A stretch of 64,000 nucleotides of DNA, taken from Roseiarcus sp963759955. Its GTDB lineage: Bacteria; Pseudomonadota; Alphaproteobacteria; Rhizobiales; Beijerinckiaceae. The notes beneath the pieces were generated by a model. That model was not told the origin of the DNA. It worked only from the letters and a program-made list of their open reading frames with translations, and ran no database searches. The stretch is taken from assembly GCA_963759955.1 (NCBI GenBank), contig CAVXCA010000077.1:1-64000 (forward strand), written 5' to 3'. This document shows positions 49,747-58,896 of the stretch, in pieces. Each line of letters begins with the position of its first letter. The first letter of the stretch is position 1. The position numbers and the translations under genes were made by a program.

Positions 49747-51041
49747 GCCCGCTCGATCCGGATGACCTGCGGCTTTTCCTTCACCACCCCGTCGGCGACG
49801 GCCAGCGCGAGGGCTTCTCGGATCGACGCCTCCGTCGTCGCGTGAGTGATCAGCACGACCGGCGCGATATCGGTCGACGGCGCGCCCTTGGCGGGGCGCT
49901 TCTGCATGATCGCTTCGAGTGAAATCTTGCGCTCGCCCATTCGTGTCGCGATCGAAGCCATCGAGCCGGGACGGTCTACGACAGCGAGGCGGACGTAGTA
50001 GCCGCCTTCGTGGCGTTGCATCGGTACCCGCTCGGCGTCCTCCAGGGCGGCGACGGGGCGCCCGAACGCCGGCGCGAAGTCGCCGCGGGCGATGTCGGCG
50101 ATGTCGGCGGCGACCGCCGAAGCTGTGGCGTCGCCGCCGGCGCCCGCGCCGACCAGCGTCAGCGCGCCGATCGCGTCGCCGTCGATCGTCACCGCGTTGA
50201 GAACGCCCATCGTCTGACCGAGCGGCTCGGACTTGGCGACCATGGTCGGATGCACGCGCTGCTCGACGCCTTGCGGCGTGCGCTCGGCGACGCCGAGGAG
50301 CTTGATGCGATAGCCCAGTTCGTCGGCCGCAGCGAGGTCGGCGAGGCTGATCGTCTGGATGCCCTCGACCGAAACCGCCTCGGCGTCGATCTTGGCGCCG
50401 AACGCCAGCGAGGCGAGGATGGCGAGCTTGTGGGCCGAATCGAAGCCGCCGATGTCGAAGGTCGGGTCCGCCTCGGCGTAGCCGAGGCGTTGCGCGTCGG
50501 CGAGGCAGATGTCGAACGGCAGCCCGTCGGTCTCCATGCGCGACAGAATATAGTTGCAGGTGCCGTTCAAGATGCCGGAGACGCGGCGAATGGCGTTGCC
50601 CGCCAGGCCTTCGCGCAGCGTCTTGACGACGGGAATCCCGCCGGCGACCGCGGCTTCGAACGCCAGCGCCACGCCTTTGGCTTCGGCGAGCCTAGCCAGT
50701 TCGAGGCCATGGGCCGCAATCATCGCCTTGTTGGCGGTGACGAGCGGCACGCCACGCTCGAGAGCGGTCTTCGCCGACTCATAGGCCGCGCCGTCGGCGC
50801 CGCCGATCAACTCGACGAAGACGTCGATATCCCCTTGCGCAAGAGATCTCGCATCGTCGTAAAAAGCCGCGCCTCCCAGATCGAGACCGCGATCGCGCCG
50901 GCTGAGGTCGCTGACTCCGACGAGCGTGATTTCGCGACCCGTGCGCGCGGCCAGATCGGCGCGCCGGCGCCCCAACAGCCTGACCACCGCGGAACCGATG
51001 GTTCCGAGCCCAGCGACGCCGACGCGCAGAGGTTTCGCCAT
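49743..51041 (-). CDS. hom: homoserine dehydrogenase
   Basis: This enzyme reduces aspartate semialdehyde to homoserine on the way to threonine and methionine. The 432-residue protein has RVGVAGLGTIGSAVVRLLGR as the NAD(P)-binding start, VTANKAMIAAHGLELARLAE, FEAAVAGGIPVVKTLREGLA, ISGILNGTCNYILSRMETDG and AEADPTFDIGGFDSAHKLAI. A C-terminal ACT domain (VVDRPGSMASIATRMGERKI) should allow feedback by threonine. It is not fused to aspartokinase. Confidence 0.96.
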   Translation of the reverse strand: MAKPLRVGVAGLGTIGSAVVRLLGRRRADLAARTGREITLVGVSDLSRRDRGLDLGGAAFYDDARSLAQGDIDVFVELIGGADGAAYESAKTALERGVPLVTANKAMIAAHGLELARLAEAKGVALAFEAAVAGGIPVVKTLREGLAGNAIRRVSGILNGTCNYILSRMETDGLPFDICLADAQRLGYAEADPTFDIGGFDSAHKLAILASLAFGAKIDAEAVSVEGIQTISLADLAAADELGYRIKLLGVAERTPQGVEQRVHPTMVAKSEPLGQTMGVLNAVTIDGDAIGALTLVGAGAGGDATASAVAADIADIARGDFAPAFGRPVAALEDAERVPMQRHEGGYYVRLAVVDRPGSMASIATRMGERKISLEAIMQKRPAKGAPSTDIAPVVLITHATTEASIREALALAVADGVVKEKPQVIRIERA

Positions 51042-51124
51042 TCGATCGACGCCCCACCAAGAAAGCCCAATTTACGAATTCTAGGCTTTCTTGCCCGAAT
51101 TGTCTCCGGCGATCAACCGAAGCT

Positions 51125-51541
51125 TCAGCGGTAGCGCTCGATTGCGCTCTTGGCCTTCTTCTTGCGCTCCTTGCGCGCGGCGTAGCGGGCGTCGCGATCC
51201 AGCTTGCGCTCGTATTCGAGCTTGGCTTCCTCTTCGCGACGGGCCGCTTCGGCGGCTTCGCGCGCCAAGGCGTCGAGGCGCAGCGCCTCTTGGCGCGCCG
51301 CTTCCTCAGCGGCGCGGCGCGCGACTTCGGCGGCTTCGGCCTCGGCCTTGCGTTTCAGCCGCTCGGCCTCGCGGTCGGCGCGCGCTTCGAGAATCGCGCG
51401 GCGCTTGGCTTCGCGCTCGACGACGGCCGGATCGTTGGGATCGTATTTCGGACGGGAGAGGAACTTCTCAGCCAGCGCCTTACGCGCCTTGGCGGCCGCG
51501 GCCTGGCGGTCGACGAAATTATTGCTATTCAAAAACGACAT
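51125..51541 (-). CDS. DUF6481 family coiled-coil protein
   Basis: This 138-residue protein starts MSFLNSNNFVDRQAAAAKAR and LAEKFLSRPKYDPNDPAVVE. A long charged alpha-helical stretch with repeated EAE, RRAAEE and EAARREEE words follows, and the end is basic. This is the layout of DUF6481 proteins, which are small, mostly helical and without known function. The start at 51541 (MSFL) is chosen over the longer open frame because the family begins there. It lies downstream of nothing obvious and is convergent with no gene. Confidence 0.8.
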   Translation of the reverse strand: MSFLNSNNFVDRQAAAAKARKALAEKFLSRPKYDPNDPAVVEREAKRRAILEARADREAERLKRKAEAEAAEVARRAAEEAARQEALRLDALAREAAEAARREEEAKLEYERKLDRDARYAARKERKKKAKSAIERYR

Positions 51542-51771
51542 TGCTTCCCTTGAGGATTGTTTCGCCGCGCGCTCATGCCACAAACTGCGCAAAACGGCAA
51601 TGCTTTTGCCGCATCGCAGCAATGTTTCGTCGCTTTACAGCGTCTATTCGTCGCGCCGGGGGCCGCGAGCGCAGGCCAATGCGTGACGGCCAAGAGCGCA
51701 TGTAATAAAAAGAACGCGTCCGCTGCGAGTCGAGGCCATCTCGAACGAGCGAAGCGAGGGGCAGCCGCCGA

Positions 51772-52308
51772 ATGAAGAACGTGACCCTGGACTGCCTCAC
51801 CCCGCGGCATTTGCAGCTCTTTGGAACCATCATGCAATGGTTCGCGCGTTATGAATTGCTCATGCAGGACGTCATGGCCACGGTCGCCGGTTCCGACTCC
51901 GCCGCCGTCATGTTGCTGACCCGTCGCCTCGACTTCGCGGACAAACGGCGGGTGTTGCTCGATCTGCTTCGCCATCGGCCGGTGCCGATGGATCAATTCG
52001 ATCGCGTCCGCGCCTATCTGGTCATTCCCCACAATCTGACGCCCTTGCGCAACAACATCGCTCATGCCGCATGGAAGCCCGGCCTCGCCCCGACCGGCGT
52101 GCAACCGAATTGGATTTTGCGCATTCCGCCGAGCGTCAAGCCTTCGCGAGACGATTCGACGAGGCCGGGGACCTATGTCGAGGACAACGAAGACCACATC
52201 GAATACACCCTCGACGATCTCGGCCAGATCGTCGAAAGCCTGGCGGGAAACTACACGTTGTTCCTGGCCTACCTGAAAGGCGTCGATCTCGTTCCGGGAC
52301 GCGCCTGA
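51772..52308 (+). CDS. hypothetical protein with a possible HEPN RX4H motif
   Basis: This 178-residue protein is not assigned to a named family. Residues 93-98 read R-N-N-I-A-H, which is the RX4H spacing of HEPN ribonucleases with the polar residue after Arg that those enzymes favour. The segments before it (FARYELLMQDVMATVAGSDS, LLTRRLDFADKRRVLLDLLR) are helical, as in that fold. No partner antitoxin (such as an MNT nucleotidyltransferase) is next to it. It may be a stand-alone RNA-cutting or RNA-binding protein, which is only an inference. Confidence 0.55.
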   Translation: MKNVTLDCLTPRHLQLFGTIMQWFARYELLMQDVMATVAGSDSAAVMLLTRRLDFADKRRVLLDLLRHRPVPMDQFDRVRAYLVIPHNLTPLRNNIAHAAWKPGLAPTGVQPNWILRIPPSVKPSRDDSTRPGTYVEDNEDHIEYTLDDLGQIVESLAGNYTLFLAYLKGVDLVPGRA

Positions 52309-52362
52309 CCAGCGCTTGGCCGCGCCGCGTTCGGGTCCTTCGCACGACGCTTCGATTGAATT

Positions 52363-52438
52363 TGGTGAGCGCGGTGGGACTCGAACCCACGACCCCCTGA
52401 TTAAAAGTCAGATGCTCTACCGATTGAGCTACGCGCTC
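52363..52438 (-). tRNA. tRNA-Lys (TTT anticodon)
   Basis: The minus strand has acceptor GAGCGCG paired with CGCGCTC, D arm GCTCAATCGGTAGAGC, an anticodon loop with CTTTTAA giving anticodon TTT (lysine), T arm GTTCGAGTCCC and an encoded CCA end. It ends 19 bp before the lipA stop region on the same strand. All arms look complete. Confidence 0.96.
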
Positions 52439-52457
52439 CCGCTTGGGCTGCGAAGGC

Positions 52458-53456
52458 CTACAGCCTCGCCCGCTGAGGGTCAATAGAAGCCGCGCTCGCG
52501 GTGGCCAGACGCGCCGCCTTGAGCTTGGCGAAATCCTCGCCCGCATGATGCGAAGATCGCGTCAGCGGGGTCGCGGAGACCAGGAGAAACCCCTTCGCCG
52601 CGCCGACCGTGGCGTAGGATTGGAACTCTTCGGGCGTGACGAAGCGCATCACCTGGTGGTGCTTGGGCGTCGGCTGGAGATATTGGCCGATGGTGAGGAA
52701 GTCGACGCCGGCGCTGCGCAAGTCGTCCATCAATTGCAGCACTTCGTTGCGCTCTTCGCCGAGGCCGACCATGATTCCCGACTTGGTGAACAGCTTCGCG
52801 TCGAGCTCCTTGGCGCGCTGCAGCAGCCGCAGCGAATGGAAATAGCGCGCGCCTGGCCGCACGCCGAGATACTTCGAGGGCACGGTCTCGAGATTGTGGT
52901 TGAAGACGTCGGGCTCGGCGGCGACGACGACTTCCAGCGCGCCGTCCTTGCGCAGGAAATCGGGCGTCAGCACTTCGATGGTGGTCTCAGGCGCGGCGGC
53001 GCGAATCGCGCGGATGGTGCGGGCAAAATGCTCGGCGCCGCCGTCGGCGAGATCGTCGCGGTCGACCGACGTCACCACGACGTGCGCGAGGCCGAGCTTG
53101 GCGACGGCGTCGGCGACCCGCGCCGGCTCGTCCGCGTCGAGCGCGTCGGGCAGGCCGGTGCGCACGTTGCAGAACGCGCAGGCGCGCGTGCAGGTCTCGC
53201 CCATGATCATGAAGGTGGCGTGCTTCTTCTCCCAGCATTCGCCAATATTGGGGCAGCGCGCCTCCTCGCAAACGGTCGCGAGCTTGTGATCGCGCACGAT
53301 CCGGTTGGTCTGCGCGAAGCCGTCGGAGCCGGGCGCCTTGACCCGGATCCAGGAAGGCTTGCGCGCCGTCGGCTGATCCGGCCGATGCGCTTTTTCGGGA
53401 TGGCGCGGGCGCGTCGCGCGGGCTTCGCCGTCAACGAGATTGGTCACCACAGTCAT
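52458..53456 (-). CDS. lipA: lipoyl synthase
   Basis: LipA inserts sulfur at C6 and C8 of protein-bound octanoate to make lipoyl groups. The 332-residue radical-SAM enzyme has the auxiliary-cluster cysteines CEEARCPNIGEC and the SAM-cluster motif GETCTRACAFCNVRTG. TSVDRDDLADGGAEHFARTI and YLQPTPKHHQVMRFVTPEEF are also diagnostic. The final Ser of the RSSH motif is present in TRSSHHAGEDF. The start is at MTVVTNLVDG. Confidence 0.96.
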   Translation of the reverse strand: MTVVTNLVDGEARATRPRHPEKAHRPDQPTARKPSWIRVKAPGSDGFAQTNRIVRDHKLATVCEEARCPNIGECWEKKHATFMIMGETCTRACAFCNVRTGLPDALDADEPARVADAVAKLGLAHVVVTSVDRDDLADGGAEHFARTIRAIRAAAPETTIEVLTPDFLRKDGALEVVVAAEPDVFNHNLETVPSKYLGVRPGARYFHSLRLLQRAKELDAKLFTKSGIMVGLGEERNEVLQLMDDLRSAGVDFLTIGQYLQPTPKHHQVMRFVTPEEFQSYATVGAAKGFLLVSATPLTRSSHHAGEDFAKLKAARLATASAASIDPQRARL

Positions 53457-53482
53457 CTTTCACCCCGCGCGACGCCGCGCAA

Positions 53483-53767
53483 TCAGGCCGCCCTGCGGCC
53501 TTCGAGGGCCTGCCAGATCAGCAACAGCGCCACGGAGCCGACCAAAGCGGCGATAAAATGGCCGAGCGAGTGGCGCACCGCGATGTGCCCCAAGGACGCG
53601 AGCTCCGAGCCGATCCAGGAGCCGGCGATGCCGATCAGGATATTGGTGAAGATACCGTGCGGCATGCCCAGGATCATGCCGGCGATCCAGCCCGCCAGGC
53701 CGCCGATGATGATGAGCGAAAAGAAGCCGACGCCAGGCGTGCCCATGAGGGCAAGAGGTTCATGCAT
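53483..53767 (-). CDS. GlsB/YeaQ/YmgE family membrane protein
   Basis: This 94-residue protein has three membrane helices (FFSLIIIGGLAGWIAGMILG, ILIGIAGSWIGSELASLG, FIAALVGSVALLLIWQALEG) and the GxxAGxxAG pattern of transglycosylase-associated (GlsB/YeaQ/YmgE) proteins. Their role is unknown, but several are induced by stress. GGGGAAAG lies a few bases before the ATG at 53767. It is between lipA and the rsmB-like gene, on the same strand as both. Confidence 0.85.
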   Translation of the reverse strand: MHEPLALMGTPGVGFFSLIIIGGLAGWIAGMILGMPHGIFTNILIGIAGSWIGSELASLGHIAVRHSLGHFIAALVGSVALLLIWQALEGRRAA

Positions 53768-53874
53768 GATGGCTTTCCCCAATTCCTGTTGCTTCGATGC
53801 GCTGCGGCCCCAAGCCGGGCGCGGCGCGAGTTTCCGCATTTTGCGTAACGACGCGGCGACGGCGTCGCCGCCCC

Positions 53875-55176
53875 TCACGTCGCTCGGGTCAACGCGGCGA
53901 CATAAAACCCGTCCGTCGCCGTGCGCAAGGGGCTGAGGCGAATTCCCGCGCCCAGCTTCGAGGAATGGCCGGCGAGCGCTTCGAGGCCGCAGGCGCGCGC
54001 CCAATGGGCGGCCTCGAGCGGCAGGAAATCGGCGTTGGCGCCGAGGAACGCGGCGACGCGATCCTCGTTCTCGGCCTTCAACACCGAGCAGGTGACATAG
54101 ACGAGCCTTCCGCCCGGCTTGACGAATCGCGCCGCGTCTTCGAGCGCCTCCGCCTGATCCTTGATGCGCTGCTCGAGCGCGCCCGGCCGCATGCGCCATT
54201 TCGCGTCGGGGCTGCGCCGCCAGGCGCCCGAGCCGCTGCACGGCGCGTCGATCAAGACGAGGTCGCAGCGGCCGGCGAGGTCGGAGAGGACATCCTTCGC
54301 GCCGCGCGGCGCGCGCACCTGGACGTTGCGGGCGCCTGAGCGCGCCAGCCGCTCGAAGATCGGCGCCAAGCGCCGGCCGTCGGGATCGCTGGCGTAGATC
54401 TGGCCGTGGTTGGCCATCATCCCGGCGAGGGCGAGCGTCTTGCCGCCGGCGCCGGCGCAGAAGTCGAGCGCCTGCATCCCCGGCTCGGCGCCGCTGAGCA
54501 GCGCCGCCAGTTGCGAGCCTTCGTCCTGCACTTCGACGAGGCCCTTCACGTAGGCGGGCTCCGCGGAAAGCGCCGGGCCGCGGCCGTCGGCGCGGATCGG
54601 CACGCGCAGCCCGATCGGCGAAAGCGGCGTCGGCGCCGGGCCCAAATGGGCGAGCGCCGCCCGCGCCTTCTCGCGATCGGTCTTCAGCGTGTTGACGCGC
54701 AGGTCGACCGGCGCGCGATTGGCGAGCGCCCTGCCCTCCTCGATCACCGCATCGGAGAAACTCTCGGCGAACGCCGGCGCCAGCCATTCGGGATAGTCGC
54801 CTTGCACATGCGCGGGCGCGGCGGTGAGATCGCCCGTTCGCAGCCGCTCGCGCTCGGCCTCGCTGAGGGGCGCCGGCGCATGGCCTTCGCCGCTGAACAG
54901 CGCCGCGATCTCTTCTTCGCTCGAGCCGCGCAATTGTTTGAGCGCGCCGAGGATCTCGGCGCGCGGGCTCGCCTCGCCCATGATCCAGGCGGACGAAGCC
55001 TTGCGGCGCAGCGCGTCGTAGACCAGGCTGGCGATCGCCGCGCGATCGCCGGAGCCGGCGAAGCGGCGCGCGATCCCCCAATCCTTGAGCGCGTCGGCGG
55101 CGGGACGGCGGCGCGTTTCGACGTCGGCGAGGACTTCGATGGCGGCGGCGACGCGGGCGGCGGGGATCATCGGCAA
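53875..55176 (-). CDS. rsmB: RsmB-family rRNA cytosine methyltransferase
   Basis: This 433-residue protein methylates C5 of a cytosine, most likely C967 of 16S rRNA. It has an N-terminal RsmB/NusB-like helical part (about 1-140) and the SAM-binding domain with DFCAGAGGKTLALAGMMANH, VLIDAPCSGSGAWRRSPDAK and RLVYVTCSVLKAENEDRVAA. The two cysteines of motifs IV and VI (DAPCSG and TCSV) are both present. The C-terminal end ATDGFYVAALTR is typical. Confidence 0.9.
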   Translation of the reverse strand: MPMIPAARVAAAIEVLADVETRRRPAADALKDWGIARRFAGSGDRAAIASLVYDALRRKASSAWIMGEASPRAEILGALKQLRGSSEEEIAALFSGEGHAPAPLSEAERERLRTGDLTAAPAHVQGDYPEWLAPAFAESFSDAVIEEGRALANRAPVDLRVNTLKTDREKARAALAHLGPAPTPLSPIGLRVPIRADGRGPALSAEPAYVKGLVEVQDEGSQLAALLSGAEPGMQALDFCAGAGGKTLALAGMMANHGQIYASDPDGRRLAPIFERLARSGARNVQVRAPRGAKDVLSDLAGRCDLVLIDAPCSGSGAWRRSPDAKWRMRPGALEQRIKDQAEALEDAARFVKPGGRLVYVTCSVLKAENEDRVAAFLGANADFLPLEAAHWARACGLEALAGHSSKLGAGIRLSPLRTATDGFYVAALTRAT

Positions 55177-55280
55177 GTCTTTCCGGAGCGGCGAGGTCGA
55201 CGCAAAAGCGACACGATTGGCGAATTAAAGCGGCGAAGCGTTTCGCGCTCGGCGAAGCGAAGTCTCACTTGGGGGCCTTC

Positions 55281-55433
55281 ATGTCCAATGTTTTTCGATC
55301 CTTGATTGCGTTGTCGCTCGCCTTGGCGCTCGGCGCCTGCGCCGCCGCGCCCCCGCCGCCCCCCGATGTCGCCGCGCCCGCGAAAAAACCGCTCGACGCC
55401 AAGACGCAGTTGGAGACGGGCCGGACGTATTGA
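55281..55433 (+). CDS. small lipoprotein
   Basis: This 50-residue protein has a short basic start, a hydrophobic stretch (LIALSLALALG) and the lipobox LGAC. The mature Cys at 20 is followed by a Pro-rich segment (APPPPPDVAAPAKKP). GGGGG lies before the ATG. Only 31 residues remain after the lipid, so it is likely a short outer-membrane lipoprotein. It is unlike LptM in that the glycine-lysine-Pro segment is absent. Function unknown. Confidence 0.7.
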   Translation: MSNVFRSLIALSLALALGACAAAPPPPPDVAAPAKKPLDAKTQLETGRTY

Positions 55434-55462
55434 TCTGCGCCAATAGCGGCTAATCCCCCGCG

Positions 55463-55558
55463 CCCCTCACCCCAACCCCTCTCCCGCAAGCGGGCGAGGG
55501 GCCGCGCGTCCCTTCTCCCGCCTGCGGGAGAAGGTGGCCCGTAGGGCCGGATGAGGGC
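55463..55558. repeat. dispersed palindromic repeat, copy 2
   Basis: The stretch reads CCCTCACCCC, then CCTCTCCCGC, then a perfect hairpin CCTTCTCCCGC-CT-GCGGGAGAAGG (55510-55533), then GGATGAGGG. The same words occur in the copy at 12563-12720, though the spacing differs. It lies between the small lipoprotein gene and the guaB stop and may help end transcription of both. Confidence 0.7.
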
Positions 55559-55566
55559 GTTCCCTC

Positions 55567-57057
<1,491 letters not shown>

Positions 57058-57406
57058 GGGGAGCCGTCCCTTGAGGGTTCGAGAATCGCGGACGCTTTTC
57101 GCGCCGCCGCATGGCGCGGCTGCCTAACACGGGCGGCGCGAAGTTCCTAGCGCGCATCGCCTTAAGACGAAACCGACGACGCTCTCGCCTGTGTCCTTGC
57201 CGCTTTCGGGAATGACATCGCTGGCGATTGCATCAAGTCGCGCCATGCTCCGGGCGCCTTCGTCCGCGGCGCGTCGTTTCGTCGACGGCCCCAAATTTTT
57301 CCAAGCTTTTTGCAAGGATTTCCAAGCCAATTCCAAGGATCTCCAAGCTTTTTCCAACGAAATTCCAAGCTTTTCCAAACATTTTCCTTGGCGCAAACGT
57401 GCGATA
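57058..57406. other. gap holding helically phased array 2
   Basis: This 349-bp gap separates the HTH gene from guaB, both on the minus strand. The array at 57291-57390 fills its HTH-side part. The remaining ~230 bp is normal GC-rich DNA and must hold the guaB promoter. I see no other feature. Confidence 0.5.
57291..57390 (-). repeat. array 2 of TTGGAAA units at 10-11 bp spacing
   Basis: Read on the minus strand, about ten units of TTGGAAA, with slightly changed ones such as TTGGAAT and TTGGAGA, follow every 10-11 bases with AAGC or TCC between them. The A- and T-runs lie on one helical face, as in curved DNA. The array is about 234 bp upstream of the guaB start and begins 17 bp after the HTH gene stop. 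Its unit, period and position relative to the co-directional genes match array 1 (19750-19835). Confidence 0.85.
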
Positions 57407-57976
57407 TCAAGGCGTTAGGCCCCAAGGCGGCGTGAAATCGGATTGTTGCGAACCTGCCGCCCCTTCCGGCCCCTCCGTCCCCTGCCCCGGCCCCGACCCG
57501 GGCGCGCCGTCGCCCGCGCCGGCGGGCGTTTCCCCGCCCTGCCGGCGCCGCGCCGCGATCATCCGTTCGGACATCGTGTTGAGCTTCGTCAACAGCCGCT
57601 CGCGCGCACCTTCGTCGTAGGTCGATTCGGCGGCGCCGCCCGCCGCCTGATATTTGTCGAGGCGGTCGAGAACGCGGATCAGCGCCGTGATCGCCGCGCG
57701 GTCGCCCTCGGCCACCCCCTGCGCCGCGAGACGCAGCGCCGGCGCGAGCCGCAGCATTTGCAATTGCGCGTGGTCGCGCTGGGCTTCGACCTCTCGCTGC
57801 GAGAGCGCCTGAACGACGATCTGGCGGATGCGCTCGCGCGAAAGGCCTTCGGCCTGCGCGATCTCCTCGTAAGAACGCCCCTCGCGCAGCCGCTCCATGA
57901 TCCGCGCGCGCCGAACGAGCCGTTCCCGCGCCGTGCGGCGAGGTTTGAGGGGAGGAGCGAGGGCGGCTTGGGTCAT
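57407..57976 (-). CDS. HTH DNA-binding protein (sigma-70 region 4-like)
   Basis: This 189-residue protein has a helix-turn-helix of the sigma region 4 kind at about residues 30-55 (GRSYEEIAQAEGLSRERIRQ, IVVQALSQREVE). A helical middle part (DRAAITALIRVLDRLDKYQA, RERLLTKLNTMSERMIAARR) and a Gly/Pro-rich tail follow. No sigma-2 region is present, so it is not a full sigma factor. It may be a small phage- or mobile-element-related DNA-binding protein. The array begins 17 bp after its stop. Confidence 0.65.
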   Translation of the reverse strand: MTQAALAPPLKPRRTARERLVRRARIMERLREGRSYEEIAQAEGLSRERIRQIVVQALSQREVEAQRDHAQLQMLRLAPALRLAAQGVAEGDRAAITALIRVLDRLDKYQAAGGAAESTYDEGARERLLTKLNTMSERMIAARRRQGGETPAGAGDGAPGSGPGQGTEGPEGAAGSQQSDFTPPWGLTP

Positions 57977-58452
57977 GCGGCGGGCTCCCTGCGGGCGTGC
58001 GCCGGCGCGCGCCGAATATGGGGAAACAGAATGGTATTGTAACGACGCTTTCGTTTGTCAGAAAGACATTGTTGCAGAAACATTCCTCCTGCCGTCAAGC
58101 CCGGCCTTGTGTCGGGCGTGACGGCTCGTCCCTTCCGAATCATGGCGTAAACTTCCGGTCTTGCCGCATGCCGTCGTTTCCGTGCCCGTCGAAATGCGGA
58201 CGGGCTATGGGGCTATCGAGATAGTGCGCTTGACGAGGGACCCCACGAGTTCTCGATAGCCTTCGCCGATCAGGAACAAGATAACTACCCTCTCCCTGCG
58301 GCACCGCGCTCCTCGGCCGCCGCCCGCGATCCGCGTTGTATTGGATGAACCCGTCGCCTTCGTGATAGGGTCGCTCGGTTCCAATTCGATCCGCACGGGC
58401 GCGACGTTCATCGCCCTCACACGCTCGGCCCATCGGCCGCCGAGAAACCTCC
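57977..58452. other. gap with an 11-bp inverted repeat
   Basis: This 476-bp gap lies between the divergent HTH and acylphosphatase genes. A perfect inverted repeat is present: GGCTATCGAGA (58211-58221) and TCTCGATAGCC (58251-58261), separated by 29 bases. It could be an operator pair or an RNA stem. A 71-codon frame crosses it on the minus strand but has no family. No other feature is seen. Confidence 0.45.
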
Positions 58453-58734
58453 ATGATCCGCAACGTTCGCGTCATCGTCAGCGGTCGCGTCCAGGGCGTC
58501 GGCTTTCGCGCTTGGGTGGAGCGGGAGGCCGAGGCGCGGCGCCTTTCGGGCTGGGTGCGCAACCGTCGCGACGGTTCGGTCGAAGCGTTGTTTTCGGGCG
58601 AGGCGACGGCTGTCGACGCGATGGTCGGCGCCTGCCGATCGGGGCCGCGTATGGCCATGGTCGAAAATGTGACGGTCGTGGACGCGGCCGCCGATCCGGA
58701 TTGGCGAGGCTTTCGCACCATCGCGAGCGCTTGA
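58453..58734 (+). CDS. acyP: acylphosphatase
   Basis: Acylphosphatase hydrolyses acyl phosphates such as acetyl phosphate. The 93-residue protein has the family loop VSGRVQGVGFRAWVEREAEA with the catalytic Arg, and LSGWVRNRRDGSVEALFSGE with the catalytic Asn. The rest (PRMAMVENVTVVDA) fits the ferredoxin-like fold. The gene stands alone. Confidence 0.95.
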   Translation: MIRNVRVIVSGRVQGVGFRAWVEREAEARRLSGWVRNRRDGSVEALFSGEATAVDAMVGACRSGPRMAMVENVTVVDAAADPDWRGFRTIASA

Positions 58735-58896
58735 GCGCCGCGCCCGCAAGGCGCCCTCTCGCCGCCGATGCGCCTGACGGCCGCGCATTGAGAAAGCCGA
58801 GCATTGCCTGTAGAGCTACGTTCTTGCGCGGGATCGACGCAGCCGGGGTCATGTTCGATTCCCGTCGCTCGGTTCGAGGCTTTCGGGGGGGGCGGC

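Noticed and set aside
57291..57390. CRISPR array
   Set aside because: Units are 10-11 bp with no unique spacers of 25-40 bp and no cas genes in the window.
57124..57396. Open frame giving similar Leu/Lys/Trp repeats across array 2
   Set aside because: It follows the same DNA repeat. No ribosome-binding site or domain supports translation.
58205..58420. A 71-codon frame on the minus strand covering the inverted repeat
   Set aside because: No ribosome-binding site, no family, and the sequence looks like structured intergenic DNA.
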